Below, in pieces: positions 1-6,698 of a stretch of DNA of 20,407 nucleotides. Each line of letters begins with the position of its first letter. The first letter of the stretch is position 1. The notes beneath the pieces were generated by a model. That model was not told where the DNA came from and did not search any database. It was given only the letters and a program-made list of their open reading frames with translations. This DNA comes from an uncultured Collinsella sp. (GTDB lineage: Bacteria > Actinomycetota > Coriobacteriia > Coriobacteriales > Coriobacteriaceae): positions 1 through 20,407 of the forward strand of contig CABQMF010000036.1 of the NCBI GenBank assembly GCA_902465265.1, read 5' to 3'. Position numbers and translations under genes: made by a program.

Positions 1-55
1 GAAACGAAAGGGCGCTGACCTTCTGGTCGCGCCCTTGAAGTTGAACGTCAGATTG
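1..55. repeat. Dispersed hairpin repeat, family C, copy 1
   Basis: This stretch matches 14140-14194 in inverted orientation at 50 of 55 positions without gaps. It contains a stem-loop: GGGCGC-T-GACC, loop TTCT, then GGTCGCGCCC, with one bulged T. The other half (TTGAAGTTGAACGTCAG) is conserved but unstructured. It lies outside genes, downstream of the LCP gene. It may extend beyond the left edge of the window. Confidence 0.75.
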
Positions 56-86
56 GCGTGAATGCGGCTCGCGCAGCGTCGGCCGG

Positions 87-110
87 TCCGCCGTTCGGCA
101 GAACGGCGGA
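87..110 (-). terminator. Hairpin just downstream of the LCP gene
   Basis: A perfect 10-bp stem (TCCGCCGTTC / GAACGGCGGA) with a 4-nt loop begins six bases past the LCP stop codon. No U-tract follows on the minus strand, so it is only a possible terminator or 3' end-stabilising hairpin. Confidence 0.4.
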
Positions 111-115
111 ACCAA

Positions 116-1393
116 TTAGTCTACGGGGTGGTAGAAAGTATCGACGACCGTTTGCTTTACGTTGTCCTGGTCCAGGTAGAACTCGGCGAAGGTGTCGCCC
201 TGCTGCATGGTGCCCTGCAACGTCACGGCATCAAACGAAGTCAGGCCGTGCTCGAGCATCGTGGTCGCTAGATAGCTGAACTCATCGAGACCCAAATTGG
301 TCCACGTATAGTCGCCCATGGCCTGATACAGGCTGATGAGCATGGCGGGGTTGCTCTTGGCACTGCTGAGCACCTTCGATGCAAACGCCTGCACGTAGCT
401 CACCTGGCGCGCTGTACGATCCAGCGAAGACGTCAGATTCGTCGTGTCGCGCCACTGCACATACTTTTCCGCCGTTGTACCAAACAGCGTGGTCTCCTGG
501 CCCTCGACAACCGACGTGCCCGGCACAGTCTGCGTAGGCACCAGCGTCACGCCACCGATGGAGTCATTAATGGGAGCCACGCCCTCGATATTGAGCGTGT
601 AGTAATAGTCGACCGGAATGTTATCGAGCACGCGCGAGGCAGCGGCGGCCGTCAGTACCGATGAGTTGTCGCCATCGGTGCCATAGGCAAATTGCAGGCA
701 CAGTTGCTCGGTCACCTGGCCGGCAAACGAACCATTGGAATACGTATCTACGGCAACCATGCTGTCACGCGGGATGATAATGCCGCGGGCCTCGCCCGTG
801 TCGGTATTAAGCGCTACGACCATCACGGTATCGGACTGGCCCTTCTGGGTGCCGTCATCGTTATTGCGGCCATCAAAGCCGATAAACGCCACCGTGGCCA
901 TATGCTTGTTGAGCGCACACTTCTTGCCGTTATAGGTAATGGTGTCGCCCTTGGCCTTAATGACCTTTTCGGTCTTTTCCTCAATCTTCTTTTTGCCTTG
1001 GTTCACGCTGCGATTCACAAAGCCCCAGCCGGCAGCAGCAACCGCACCAATCACGAGCAGCACGATCAGCAGCGTGCGGATACGGCGGCGGCGCTTGATG
1101 CGCTTAATCGACTCTTTGGAGCGTCGACGACGCTGAGGTCCCGCCTCATCAAGCGAAGGCCACTCTGCCTCATCAACAGGCTGCGCCGCAGCTTCATCGG
1201 TCTTTGCCGATGCATCGGACGGATCCTCGGCCTTGCTCTGGGATTTATCGTCAGGTTGAGGCGTCGGAGTGCCTTTGGTCTCCCATTGAGGCTCGACAGG
1301 CTCCGCCGCATCCTGAACCTGCTGCTCGGGATTGTTTACTTGATTTTCGTCGGGATCCACCGCATCGATAAAGTGCTTGCCACGGGGGTTCAT
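116..1393 (-). CDS. LCP (LytR-CpsA-Psr) family cell-wall protein
   Basis: The protein has 425 residues. Residues 1-106 form a long acidic, Pro/Gln-rich cytoplasmic tail ending in a strongly basic patch (87-106). A single membrane helix follows at about 107-125, and the LCP catalytic domain runs from about 165 to 340. LCP hallmarks are visible: GQSDTVMV (185-192), IPRDSMV (207-213) and an Arg-rich DRTARQVSYVQ segment (325-335). The family transfers undecaprenyl-linked glycopolymers to peptidoglycan on the outer face of the membrane. The gene starts two bases after the stop of the sortase gene, so the two are almost certainly cotranscribed, with GGAG inside the sortase 3' end as its ribosome site. 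The glycopolymer it attaches cannot be told from sequence. Confidence 0.88.
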   Translation of the reverse strand: MNPRGKHFIDAVDPDENQVNNPEQQVQDAAEPVEPQWETKGTPTPQPDDKSQSKAEDPSDASAKTDEAAAQPVDEAEWPSLDEAGPQRRRRSKESIKRIKRRRRIRTLLIVLLVIGAVAAAGWGFVNRSVNQGKKKIEEKTEKVIKAKGDTITYNGKKCALNKHMATVAFIGFDGRNNDDGTQKGQSDTVMVVALNTDTGEARGIIIPRDSMVAVDTYSNGSFAGQVTEQLCLQFAYGTDGDNSSVLTAAAASRVLDNIPVDYYYTLNIEGVAPINDSIGGVTLVPTQTVPGTSVVEGQETTLFGTTAEKYVQWRDTTNLTSSLDRTARQVSYVQAFASKVLSSAKSNPAMLISLYQAMGDYTWTNLGLDEFSYLATTMLEHGLTSFDAVTLQGTMQQGDTFAEFYLDQDNVKQTVVDTFYHPVD

Positions 1394-1395
1394 GA

Positions 1396-2214
1396 CTATT
1401 TTGTCTCCTGGTCGCTTGTTAACACACCGCTCACAATATAGCGCGAGTTGCCCTGCGAGCTATCGAGCATGCAGGTGCTCAACTGCACAATCTTACTATC
1501 TGCATCAAGTGTCACGCCGTCACGTACATTTTTGAGCAATGCGTCCGGATTACAGACCGAATTAAAATAGTCCTGGCGCACGGCAGGGTCGGCAAAGTTA
1601 AACGAGTTGAGAATGTGGCGATCGTCATATTGATAGGCCGAGACAATCTTGTACTTCAGAATATGGCCCGGCGTGTAGATATAGAACTCGGTGTTCTCGT
1701 TAAAGAAGTCCGCGTCCTCAAAGTTATGCAAGTTGTGGAACACACCGCCGTTCACATGGCCGTAGATCACCGTGACGGGATCGCTAAAGTCGCGCGCGTT
1801 TGCCATCTGGCTAAATGCTGTGCCATACGGGTCGTACTTGCCGTCCTTGTCGTGGTCCAGATAAAACAGGTCGTCCGTCGTACTCTGCAGCAAGGGCGTG
1901 TTGATATCCGCACCCGGAATGTAGAGCCACGCATAGATATCGGCATTCTCTTGAATGAGCGGAGCGAAGTCGATGGGGTTGTCCGGCAGCTCCTTGCCCT
2001 TTGATTCGACCTTCGTGGCGGGCTTGCCTGTTGCACTCATCTCCTCGGCGCGCTGCTGCTCTAGATGATTCATGTAGAGCACGTAGCCGCCGCAGCCGAC
2101 TGCAACCAGTAACAACACTACGAAAACGCCCTTGAGTATCGTGGCGCGACGCTTTTTGTCCGAGTCGCCCATATGCTTGACTTCCATATGCTTGCCCTGC
2201 GGCTGCTGTGCCAT
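1396..2214 (-). CDS. Class B sortase
   Basis: A 272-residue transpeptidase with an N-terminal membrane anchor (about 28-47) and an extracytoplasmic sortase fold. The catalytic triad is readable: His153 in IYGHVN, Cys248 in QLSTCML and Arg258 in NSRYIV. The YIPGADINTPLLQ segment (98-110) and the overall length fit class B enzymes. These cut a C-terminal sorting motif and join the protein to the peptidoglycan cross-bridge. An AAGGG lies about 6 bases before the chosen ATG; internal Met10 and Met15 are possible alternatives. The gene is followed two bases later by the LCP gene. A terminator-like hairpin and the SPATG-tailed protein lie directly upstream, and that protein is its most likely substrate. 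Confidence 0.9.
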   Translation of the reverse strand: MAQQPQGKHMEVKHMGDSDKKRRATILKGVFVVLLLVAVGCGGYVLYMNHLEQQRAEEMSATGKPATKVESKGKELPDNPIDFAPLIQENADIYAWLYIPGADINTPLLQSTTDDLFYLDHDKDGKYDPYGTAFSQMANARDFSDPVTVIYGHVNGGVFHNLHNFEDADFFNENTEFYIYTPGHILKYKIVSAYQYDDRHILNSFNFADPAVRQDYFNSVCNPDALLKNVRDGVTLDADSKIVQLSTCMLDSSQGNSRYIVSGVLTSDQETK

Positions 2215-2241
2215 GGTGTTCCCTTACCCTGTAAATCGGTC

Positions 2242-2270
2242 AAAAAAAGGACCCGCACAAGTACGGGTCC
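2242..2270 (-). terminator. Rho-independent terminator after the SPATG surface protein gene
   Basis: Read on the minus strand, GGACCCG pairs with CGGGTCC around an 8-nt loop and a run of seven T follows. It sits between the surface protein stop (2303) and the sortase start (2214). Sortase transcription therefore relies on read-through or on a promoter in the remaining 27 bases. Confidence 0.85.
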
Positions 2271-2302
2271 TCAAATCTTACGGTTGAAACCGTGTGTGTG
2301 TG

Positions 2303-2866
2303 CTAGTTGTTCTTGCGAAGAGCAACAAAAGCGCAGGCGGCGCCAGCAGCGGCAACAGCAGCCACAGCGGCAACGGCGGTGGTGTTCACACCGGTGGCCG
2401 GGGACTTAGCACCGTTGTCGGTGGTAGCAGCGCCAGCAGCGGTCTTCTCAGCCACGATGGTGTAGGTGGAGAGCTTGGTGACCTTAAAGACAACGTTACC
2501 GTTGTTGTCGGCGGTCAGGTTCAGGGTCTCCTTGCTACCGTCGTTGTGCTGGACATAGACGGTAACCTTAGCGTTGGCGTAGGCCTTGCCAAGGGTGAAG
2601 GTGACGGTCAGCGGGTTGGACTCAGAAACGGTACCCTCGACGGTCTCGGTGATCTCGAAGGAAGCGACCACGTTGGCGCCGGCAGGGGTGCCCTCGGCGT
2701 TCTTGGTGGTGGAAGCAACCTTGACGTTAGCGTTGTTAACGCTGGCGGTCACGTTGTTGGCGCCGGTGGCGGTGGTGTTGGCAGGGCTCGGGGCGGCGAA
2801 AGCAGCCACGGGCAGAGCCAGGGCAAGAGCGAGAACGCTCAGTGCTGCCATGAATCTCTTCTTCAT
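2303..2866 (-). CDS. Secreted, sortase-anchored small surface protein (SPATG motif)
   Basis: A 187-residue precursor. Residues 1-25 form a classical signal peptide (MKKRF, a hydrophobic core, AFA before a likely cleavage site). The mature part is Ala/Thr/Val/Asn-rich and predicted to be beta-strand rich, with no enzyme motif. The C-terminus has the three-part cell-wall sorting signal: SPATG at 155-159, a hydrophobic stretch at about 163-183 and the basic end RKNN. SPxTG is a sorting motif known for the class B sortase of Clostridioides difficile, and a class B sortase gene lies immediately downstream. GAGGAG lies 8 bases before the ATG. Ligand or function is unknown; adhesin or structural coat protein are guesses. 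Confidence 0.82.
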   Translation of the reverse strand: MKKRFMAALSVLALALALPVAAFAAPSPANTTATGANNVTASVNNANVKVASTTKNAEGTPAGANVVASFEITETVEGTVSESNPLTVTFTLGKAYANAKVTVYVQHNDGSKETLNLTADNNGNVVFKVTKLSTYTIVAEKTAAGAATTDNGAKSPATGVNTTAVAAVAAVAAAGAACAFVALRKNN

Positions 2867-2874
2867 GTTAGGTA

Positions 2875-2942
2875 CTCCTCAACTTGCAGCTTGTGGACTT
2901 TTAAGTGCCTAGTAGTATAGCTTTTTTTACAAATTGTGACTA
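2875..2942 (-). promoter_or_regulatory. Promoter and ribosome site of the surface protein gene
   Basis: On the minus strand a good -10 box TATACT (2914-2919) is preceded at 17 bases by a weak -35, TAGTCA (2937-2942), then an A-rich tract. A strong GAGGAG Shine-Dalgarno site (2875-2880) sits before the start codon. The insertion sequence begins only 15 bases upstream of the -35 position. Confidence 0.5.
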
Positions 2943-2949
2943 ATGAGTT

Positions 2950-2957
2950 CTATATGA
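2950..2957. repeat. Target-site duplication, left copy (CTATATGA)
   Basis: Eight bases identical to 4465-4472 directly flank the two ends of the IS. The 8-bp size fits IS256-family transposition. Confidence 0.85.
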
Positions 2958-4464
2958 GGTGGCGCGCGCAGACGTGGTGTAAGAGCGTCCTGTGAGGTCC
3001 GTCGCTGCAAGTCCCGATGTTACTCCTTCTTGAGGCCGCGCTTCTCGACTATCTCGTCCACTATCTCCCTGGCGCGCCGCCCGAGCGCGCGGCGCCTCCC
3101 CTCTGTCGGGGCCGGCCTGTCCGCGGGCTCGGCGAAGCCCTCGGCGGCCGAGGCCTCGGAGAACACGCGCTGCTGGGACCACTGCCCCTCGGTCTCCATG
3201 AGGCTCGCGCACGTCAGGCGCAGCATCGACTCCCTCGAGGGGAAGGACTGCACGACCCTGTAGCGGCGCTTGATCTCGCGGTTGGCGCGCTCCTGGACGT
3301 TGTTGGTGCGGAGCTTGGCCCAGTGCGCCCTGGGGAAGGCCGTGAACGCCAGCGCGGAGTCCTCGGCCTGCTCGAAGACCTCGCCGGCCCTGGCGGACAC
3401 CGACGCCACCCAGGGCGCCGCCTCGGCCCACACGCAGCGCGCGAGGTCGGGGTCGTCCTGGTAGACCGCGGCGTGCACGAGGTCCCTGACGGCCGCCTTG
3501 GAGTCCTCGGGCCTGCCCGAGCAGGCGCTCTGGAGGTTGCGCTGCAGGTGCGTCACGCAGCGCTGCCAGGCGCAGCCCTGGAACAGGCGCGAGACGGCGG
3601 CCACGAGCCCGGCGTGGCTGTCGGAGACCACGAGGCGAACGCCGGCCAGCCCGCGCTCGCGCAGCCCGCCGAGGAATGCCGCCCAGGAGTCCTCGCTCTC
3701 GGTGTCGACCGCGTCGCAGCCCAGGAAGTGCTTGCGCCCGTCGGCGCCCAGCCCGATCGCGGTCACGACGCCCTGCGAGACGACCGACGAGCCGACCCTG
3801 CAGCTCATGTAGGTGGCGTCGAGCCACAGGTAGCAGCACGGCGTGCCCGAAAGGTCGCGGCGGCGGAACTCCGCACCTCGGCGTCGAGGTCGGAGCAGAG
3901 GCTCGAGACCTCCGAGCTCGACAGCGAGGATATGCCCAGCTTGGACGCCACACGCTCGACCTTGCGGGTGGACACGACGCACACGTACATCTCCTGCACG
4001 ATGGCGGCCACCGAGGTGTCGACGCGCGACCATCGCGCGAGCATGCCCTCGGGGTAGTAGGTGCCGTGCCTGAGCTTGGGTATCTCGAGCTCCACGTCGC
4101 CCACGGCGGTCTTGAGCGACCTGGGGCGGTAGCCGTTGCGGCCGTTCTCCCTGCCGTCGCTGCGCTCGTTGCGGCTCGCGCCGCACATCTGCTGGGCCTC
4201 GGAGTCCATCAGCGCGTTCATCACGCTGCCCAGCATCCTGCACGCGAACTCGCGCGCGTCGCCGCACTCCTGCCAAAGCCTCGCCGCCTCGAGGGCCTCG
4301 TCGCGGCCGAGGCGCAGTACACTCTCTTCTTGGGGCATCGCCTTTCCTTCCATTCGTCACCTTCATTACTCCAACGACGAATTCTAGGCGGTGTCCCCTC
4401 CCTTTCAAGAAAGGGCGGAGGCGGGGCATGCCCCGCCTCTTACACCACATCTCTGTGCGCCACC
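2958..4464 (-). mobile_element. IS256-family insertion sequence, 1507 bp
   Basis: The element is bounded by an 8-bp direct repeat CTATATGA. Its terminal inverted repeats are 28 bp (2958-2985 and 4437-4464), matching at 24 of 28 positions. The tips GGTGGCGC are perfect, and GTGGTGTAAGAG is perfect at the inner end. It holds one transposase gene on the minus strand, broken by a frameshift. It is inserted upstream of the surface-protein promoter, and its GC content looks higher than that of the adjacent intergenic DNA. The intact duplication and ends suggest a recent insertion. Confidence 0.9.
3020..4338 (-). pseudogene. IS256-family (Mutator-type) transposase, single-base frameshift
   Basis: Two overlapping frames together make a full DDE transposase of about 440 residues. 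The N-terminal part (4338 to about 3875) has CRMLGSVMNALMDSEAQQMC and the GYRPRSLKTAVGDVELEIPK segment. The C-terminal part (about 3875 to 3020) holds the catalytic acids: WLDATYMS, VVSDSHAGL, and the Glu in NNVQERANREIKRR. The frame is lost near 3871-3877, where GAGGTGCGGAGTTC would read on as V-A-E-F-R if one G were added. GGAAAGG precedes the ATG at 4338; an in-frame ATG at 4353 is an alternative. Unless this is a sequencing error or the ribosome shifts frame here, the copy is inactive on its own. IS256 relatives normally have one unbroken frame. Confidence 0.88.
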
Positions 4465-4472
4465 CTATATGA
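4465..4472. repeat. Target-site duplication, right copy (CTATATGA)
   Basis: Identical to 2950-2957 and directly abuts the IS terminal repeat. Confidence 0.85.
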
Positions 4473-4540
4473 AACAGTATTGCTGCTTTTTTGCTCACTC
4501 ATTGGTCCCAAACAGCGACTTAGTGTGATGGTTCTGTGAC

Positions 4541-5131
4541 TTATTGGCCTTGTGTCACGGGCGTGACCTGCGAACCCGCGCCGTTTGCACTGGTTTCGCT
4601 AACCTCGCTGTCCGTATCCTCGCCCTCATCCTTTTGGGCAGCGGCGATCGTTGCGGCAGCGGCAACAATACCGCGCTGAGGCGCCACGCCCGTCTGTGTC
4701 TGAGCGCCCTCGACAAGCTCCGTGCCGGCATGCGCGAGCTCAGCAGACTTGAACATCGCGCTCAGGTCGACCCCGCCGCCGGCGTAACCAAGCGCGGCAA
4801 GTGCGATCACAATCACCGCAACAACGACCGCAATCGGAACATAGCGATGCCAACCAGCAGGATTGAGCCCACTGCGGCGAGCCGCACCGCGGCTGATATA
4901 GCCCAGCGTTCCGTCGTGCTTGAGCTTAGAGCCCACCACGCGCTTGCGCCCCCACAGCGTCGACTCGGCCTGCATGGCCAAGCGAGCGCTTGCCGAAGGA
5001 TAGCCGTATTTGGTGCGCTTGAACGAACCGTCGAACCCCGACGCGTGCTTGCCCCACGTCCGGGACGTCGTGCGGCGGTTAACTGGAGCCGCGCTCCGTC
5101 TATTCCGGTTTGGTTTTGAAGTCTCCGCCAT
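4541..5131 (-). CDS. Basic single-pass membrane protein of unknown function
   Basis: I do not recognise a family. From the preferred start (MAETSK) it has 196 residues. The N-terminal 95 residues are very basic and Ser/Arg/Lys/Gly-rich and presumably cytoplasmic. One membrane helix follows at about 98-117 (PIAVVVAVIVIALAALGYAG). The outer part is Ala-rich, then acidic (KDEGEDTDSE), and it ends in Thr/Gly/Gln. The reading frame stays open upstream to 5185, so a start at 5164 or 5185 is possible. I chose 5131 because a G-rich site (GGGGGCG) precedes it and the upstream residues look unlike coding sequence. It lies 84 bases downstream of the Fis-type regulator on the same strand and may share its transcript. 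Confidence 0.62.
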   Translation of the reverse strand: MAETSKPNRNRRSAAPVNRRTTSRTWGKHASGFDGSFKRTKYGYPSASARLAMQAESTLWGRKRVVGSKLKHDGTLGYISRGAARRSGLNPAGWHRYVPIAVVVAVIVIALAALGYAGGGVDLSAMFKSAELAHAGTELVEGAQTQTGVAPQRGIVAAAATIAAAQKDEGEDTDSEVSETSANGAGSQVTPVTQGQ

Positions 5132-5215
5132 ACGCCCCCGCACGCCGTAACACAATCGAAACATTACTGCTTTGGACTGTAGCACACGCGCTGCACGCGG
5201 TCACGGGCACCTCGC

Positions 5216-6433
5216 TCAGCGGTCGTCGTCCTTCAGCAAGCGCCACAGGGTCGTGCGGCTTATTCCCAGCACCTCGGCAGCGCGGGTCCGGTTGCCCTGA
5301 AGGTAGCCTACGACCAACCGCGCGATGTCGCGTTCGGTATCGGCCAGTGGACGCAGGATATACAGGTCGCTGTCGAGCGTCGGAGCGCCAAAGGTTGCGG
5401 TTTTGATGACGTCCTCCTGGGCGAGCACCTCCTCCGCCACCGCGCGCTCCGCCACACCCGACCCTACTAATATATAGAGTCGTTCCGATACCTCGCGAAG
5501 CTGCAGATAGTTGCGTGGCCAGCGATAGCCGTTGAGCGTCGAGGCAGCCTCCTCGGACATACTCGGAGTGGCAGTTCCAAAGACATCTGACAGATATGAC
5601 AAATACTGCGCAACCTTTTTCGATACGCCACCCTGCTCGGCAATCGCAGGCGCCACACTTACTGCGCACGCCAAGCGCTCGGTTACAAAAGCGGCCTGAT
5701 CGCTTTCGCCACCGCCCGGCATATCGTTTGCCGTCAGAACCACATGGCAACGCGCGGCCAGCGCTGTGTCGGTCATCGTGGAGACAAGCTCGCGCAGACG
5801 CTGCGGCGAAAGTGCATGCCAACCGTCAATACAAAGGGTCAGCCCTGCCTGGAACAGCGGCGATTCCGAGCTTTTGAGCAGATGGCGCCAGCCGCGATCT
5901 GTGAGCTCGTCAAGCGCCACGGACACAAAGGGTTCGTCAGCATAAGGCCCATCCAGATAGAGGCGTTTTGCAATCTCTGCCTGGCCAGCACCCAGCTCGC
6001 CCTCCAACATGAGGGGCACGCCGCGGGCATAGCTTTCGCAGACGGGGCCAGCGACCGCAGCGGCACCCTCGACAATGCCGTACGCGCTTGCCTCGTAGCG
6101 CGCCTCGACCTCATCTGCGTTAAGCCACTCAATACCCGCGTGCGCCGCCGCACCGTGCACCTCGCGGACCACGACCACCCAAAGCGCGCCGTATTCCTTG
6201 GCGACCGGACGCACCGTGAGGCTCAAACGCCCTCCCGCATGCCCCATCACCAGGCGCGTGCCGTTGCCCACGCGCCCCAGGCGCTCGGCGACAAATGCCG
6301 CGACATCTTGCTCGAGTGCGACATCATCCATGGTCGAAATCGCCACGCGTCCATGCCCATCGATTGCCAACGCCGAGGCCCCGGCAGCAGCCAAGGCCTC
6401 GATCAAGATTTGTAGCTTGGCGTCACTGTTCAT
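5216..6433 (-). CDS. Degenerate AAA+ / Fis-HTH transcriptional regulator
   Basis: A 405-residue protein laid out like a bacterial enhancer-binding protein: an N-terminal sensory region (1-130), an AAA+-like core (about 135-320) and a C-terminal Fis-type helix-turn-helix (NRTRAAEVLGISRTTLWRLL, 381-400). The AAA+ core looks dead. The Walker A position reads GELGAGQ (145-151), with Gln where Lys is needed. The Walker B position reads LCIDGW (200-205), lacking the usual Asp-Glu. No GAFTGA loop for sigma-54 contact is present. RWPRNYLQLREV (304-315) matches the usual WPGNVREL region. It probably acts as a sigma-70-type regulator, in the manner of TyrR. I use the ATG at 6433; a GTG at 6457 is an alternative. 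A likely autoregulatory inverted repeat lies upstream. Confidence 0.75.
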   Translation of the reverse strand: MNSDAKLQILIEALAAAGASALAIDGHGRVAISTMDDVALEQDVAAFVAERLGRVGNGTRLVMGHAGGRLSLTVRPVAKEYGALWVVVVREVHGAAAHAGIEWLNADEVEARYEASAYGIVEGAAAVAGPVCESYARGVPLMLEGELGAGQAEIAKRLYLDGPYADEPFVSVALDELTDRGWRHLLKSSESPLFQAGLTLCIDGWHALSPQRLRELVSTMTDTALAARCHVVLTANDMPGGGESDQAAFVTERLACAVSVAPAIAEQGGVSKKVAQYLSYLSDVFGTATPSMSEEAASTLNGYRWPRNYLQLREVSERLYILVGSGVAERAVAEEVLAQEDVIKTATFGAPTLDSDLYILRPLADTERDIARLVVGYLQGNRTRAAEVLGISRTTLWRLLKDDDR

Positions 6434-6482
6434 ATTGCGCCCCGTCCTCGGCGCCACGCCGCCGGCGACGGCCGCGCGGGCG

Positions 6483-6520
6483 AGTGTTTCAAAATTGAAC
6501 GATATTGCTCACCAAACACT
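6483..6520. promoter_or_regulatory. Inverted repeat upstream of the Fis-type regulator
   Basis: AGTGTTT (6483-6489) and AAACACT (6514-6520) form a perfect 7-bp inverted repeat with a 24-bp spacer. Inside it TTCAA-AA-TTGAA (6488-6499) is a second small palindrome. A TATAGT box on the minus strand overlaps its outer edge. Position, 50-90 bases before the start, suggests an operator or promoter for the regulator itself. Confidence 0.35.
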
Positions 6521-6581
6521 ATAGGGCAGAAGCCGCCGTCCTGCGAGTATATGAGTTGCCCCGCACCGCCATCCTGGCGGG

Positions 6582-6646
6582 GCGATAAGAGCTCTTCGGG
6601 ACCTATAAACCTGCGGACAAGCCATACCCGCAAGAGCTCCTATCGC
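6582..6646. repeat. Long inverted repeat between regulator and YeiH gene
   Basis: The left arm GCGATAAGAGCTCTTCGGG (6582-6600) pairs with 6627-6646, with one mismatch and one bulged base. The loop is 26 nt. Weaker pairing continues outward (GGCGGG against the bases after 6646). No T-run follows on either strand. It lies 53 bases downstream of the YeiH stop. It may act as a factor-dependent 3' end or be a palindromic element. Confidence 0.55.
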
Positions 6647-6698
6647 TCCACCGCGGACATGCGCTCGCCAGCACGCAGCACGCAAATAAGCTACTTCT

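Noticed and set aside
2947..2957. Extension of the IS terminal repeats to 39 bp
   Set aside because: The extra similarity comes from the near-palindromic target duplication CTATATGA flanking both ends.
3020..4498. A continuous 492-residue minus-strand frame
   Set aside because: Only the part after about 3875 reads as transposase; the N-terminal part is an Arg-rich out-of-frame stretch while the true N-terminus lies in another frame.
3017..4539. Long plus-strand frames across the transposase
   Set aside because: Low-complexity shadows of the transposase on the opposite strand with no family motif.
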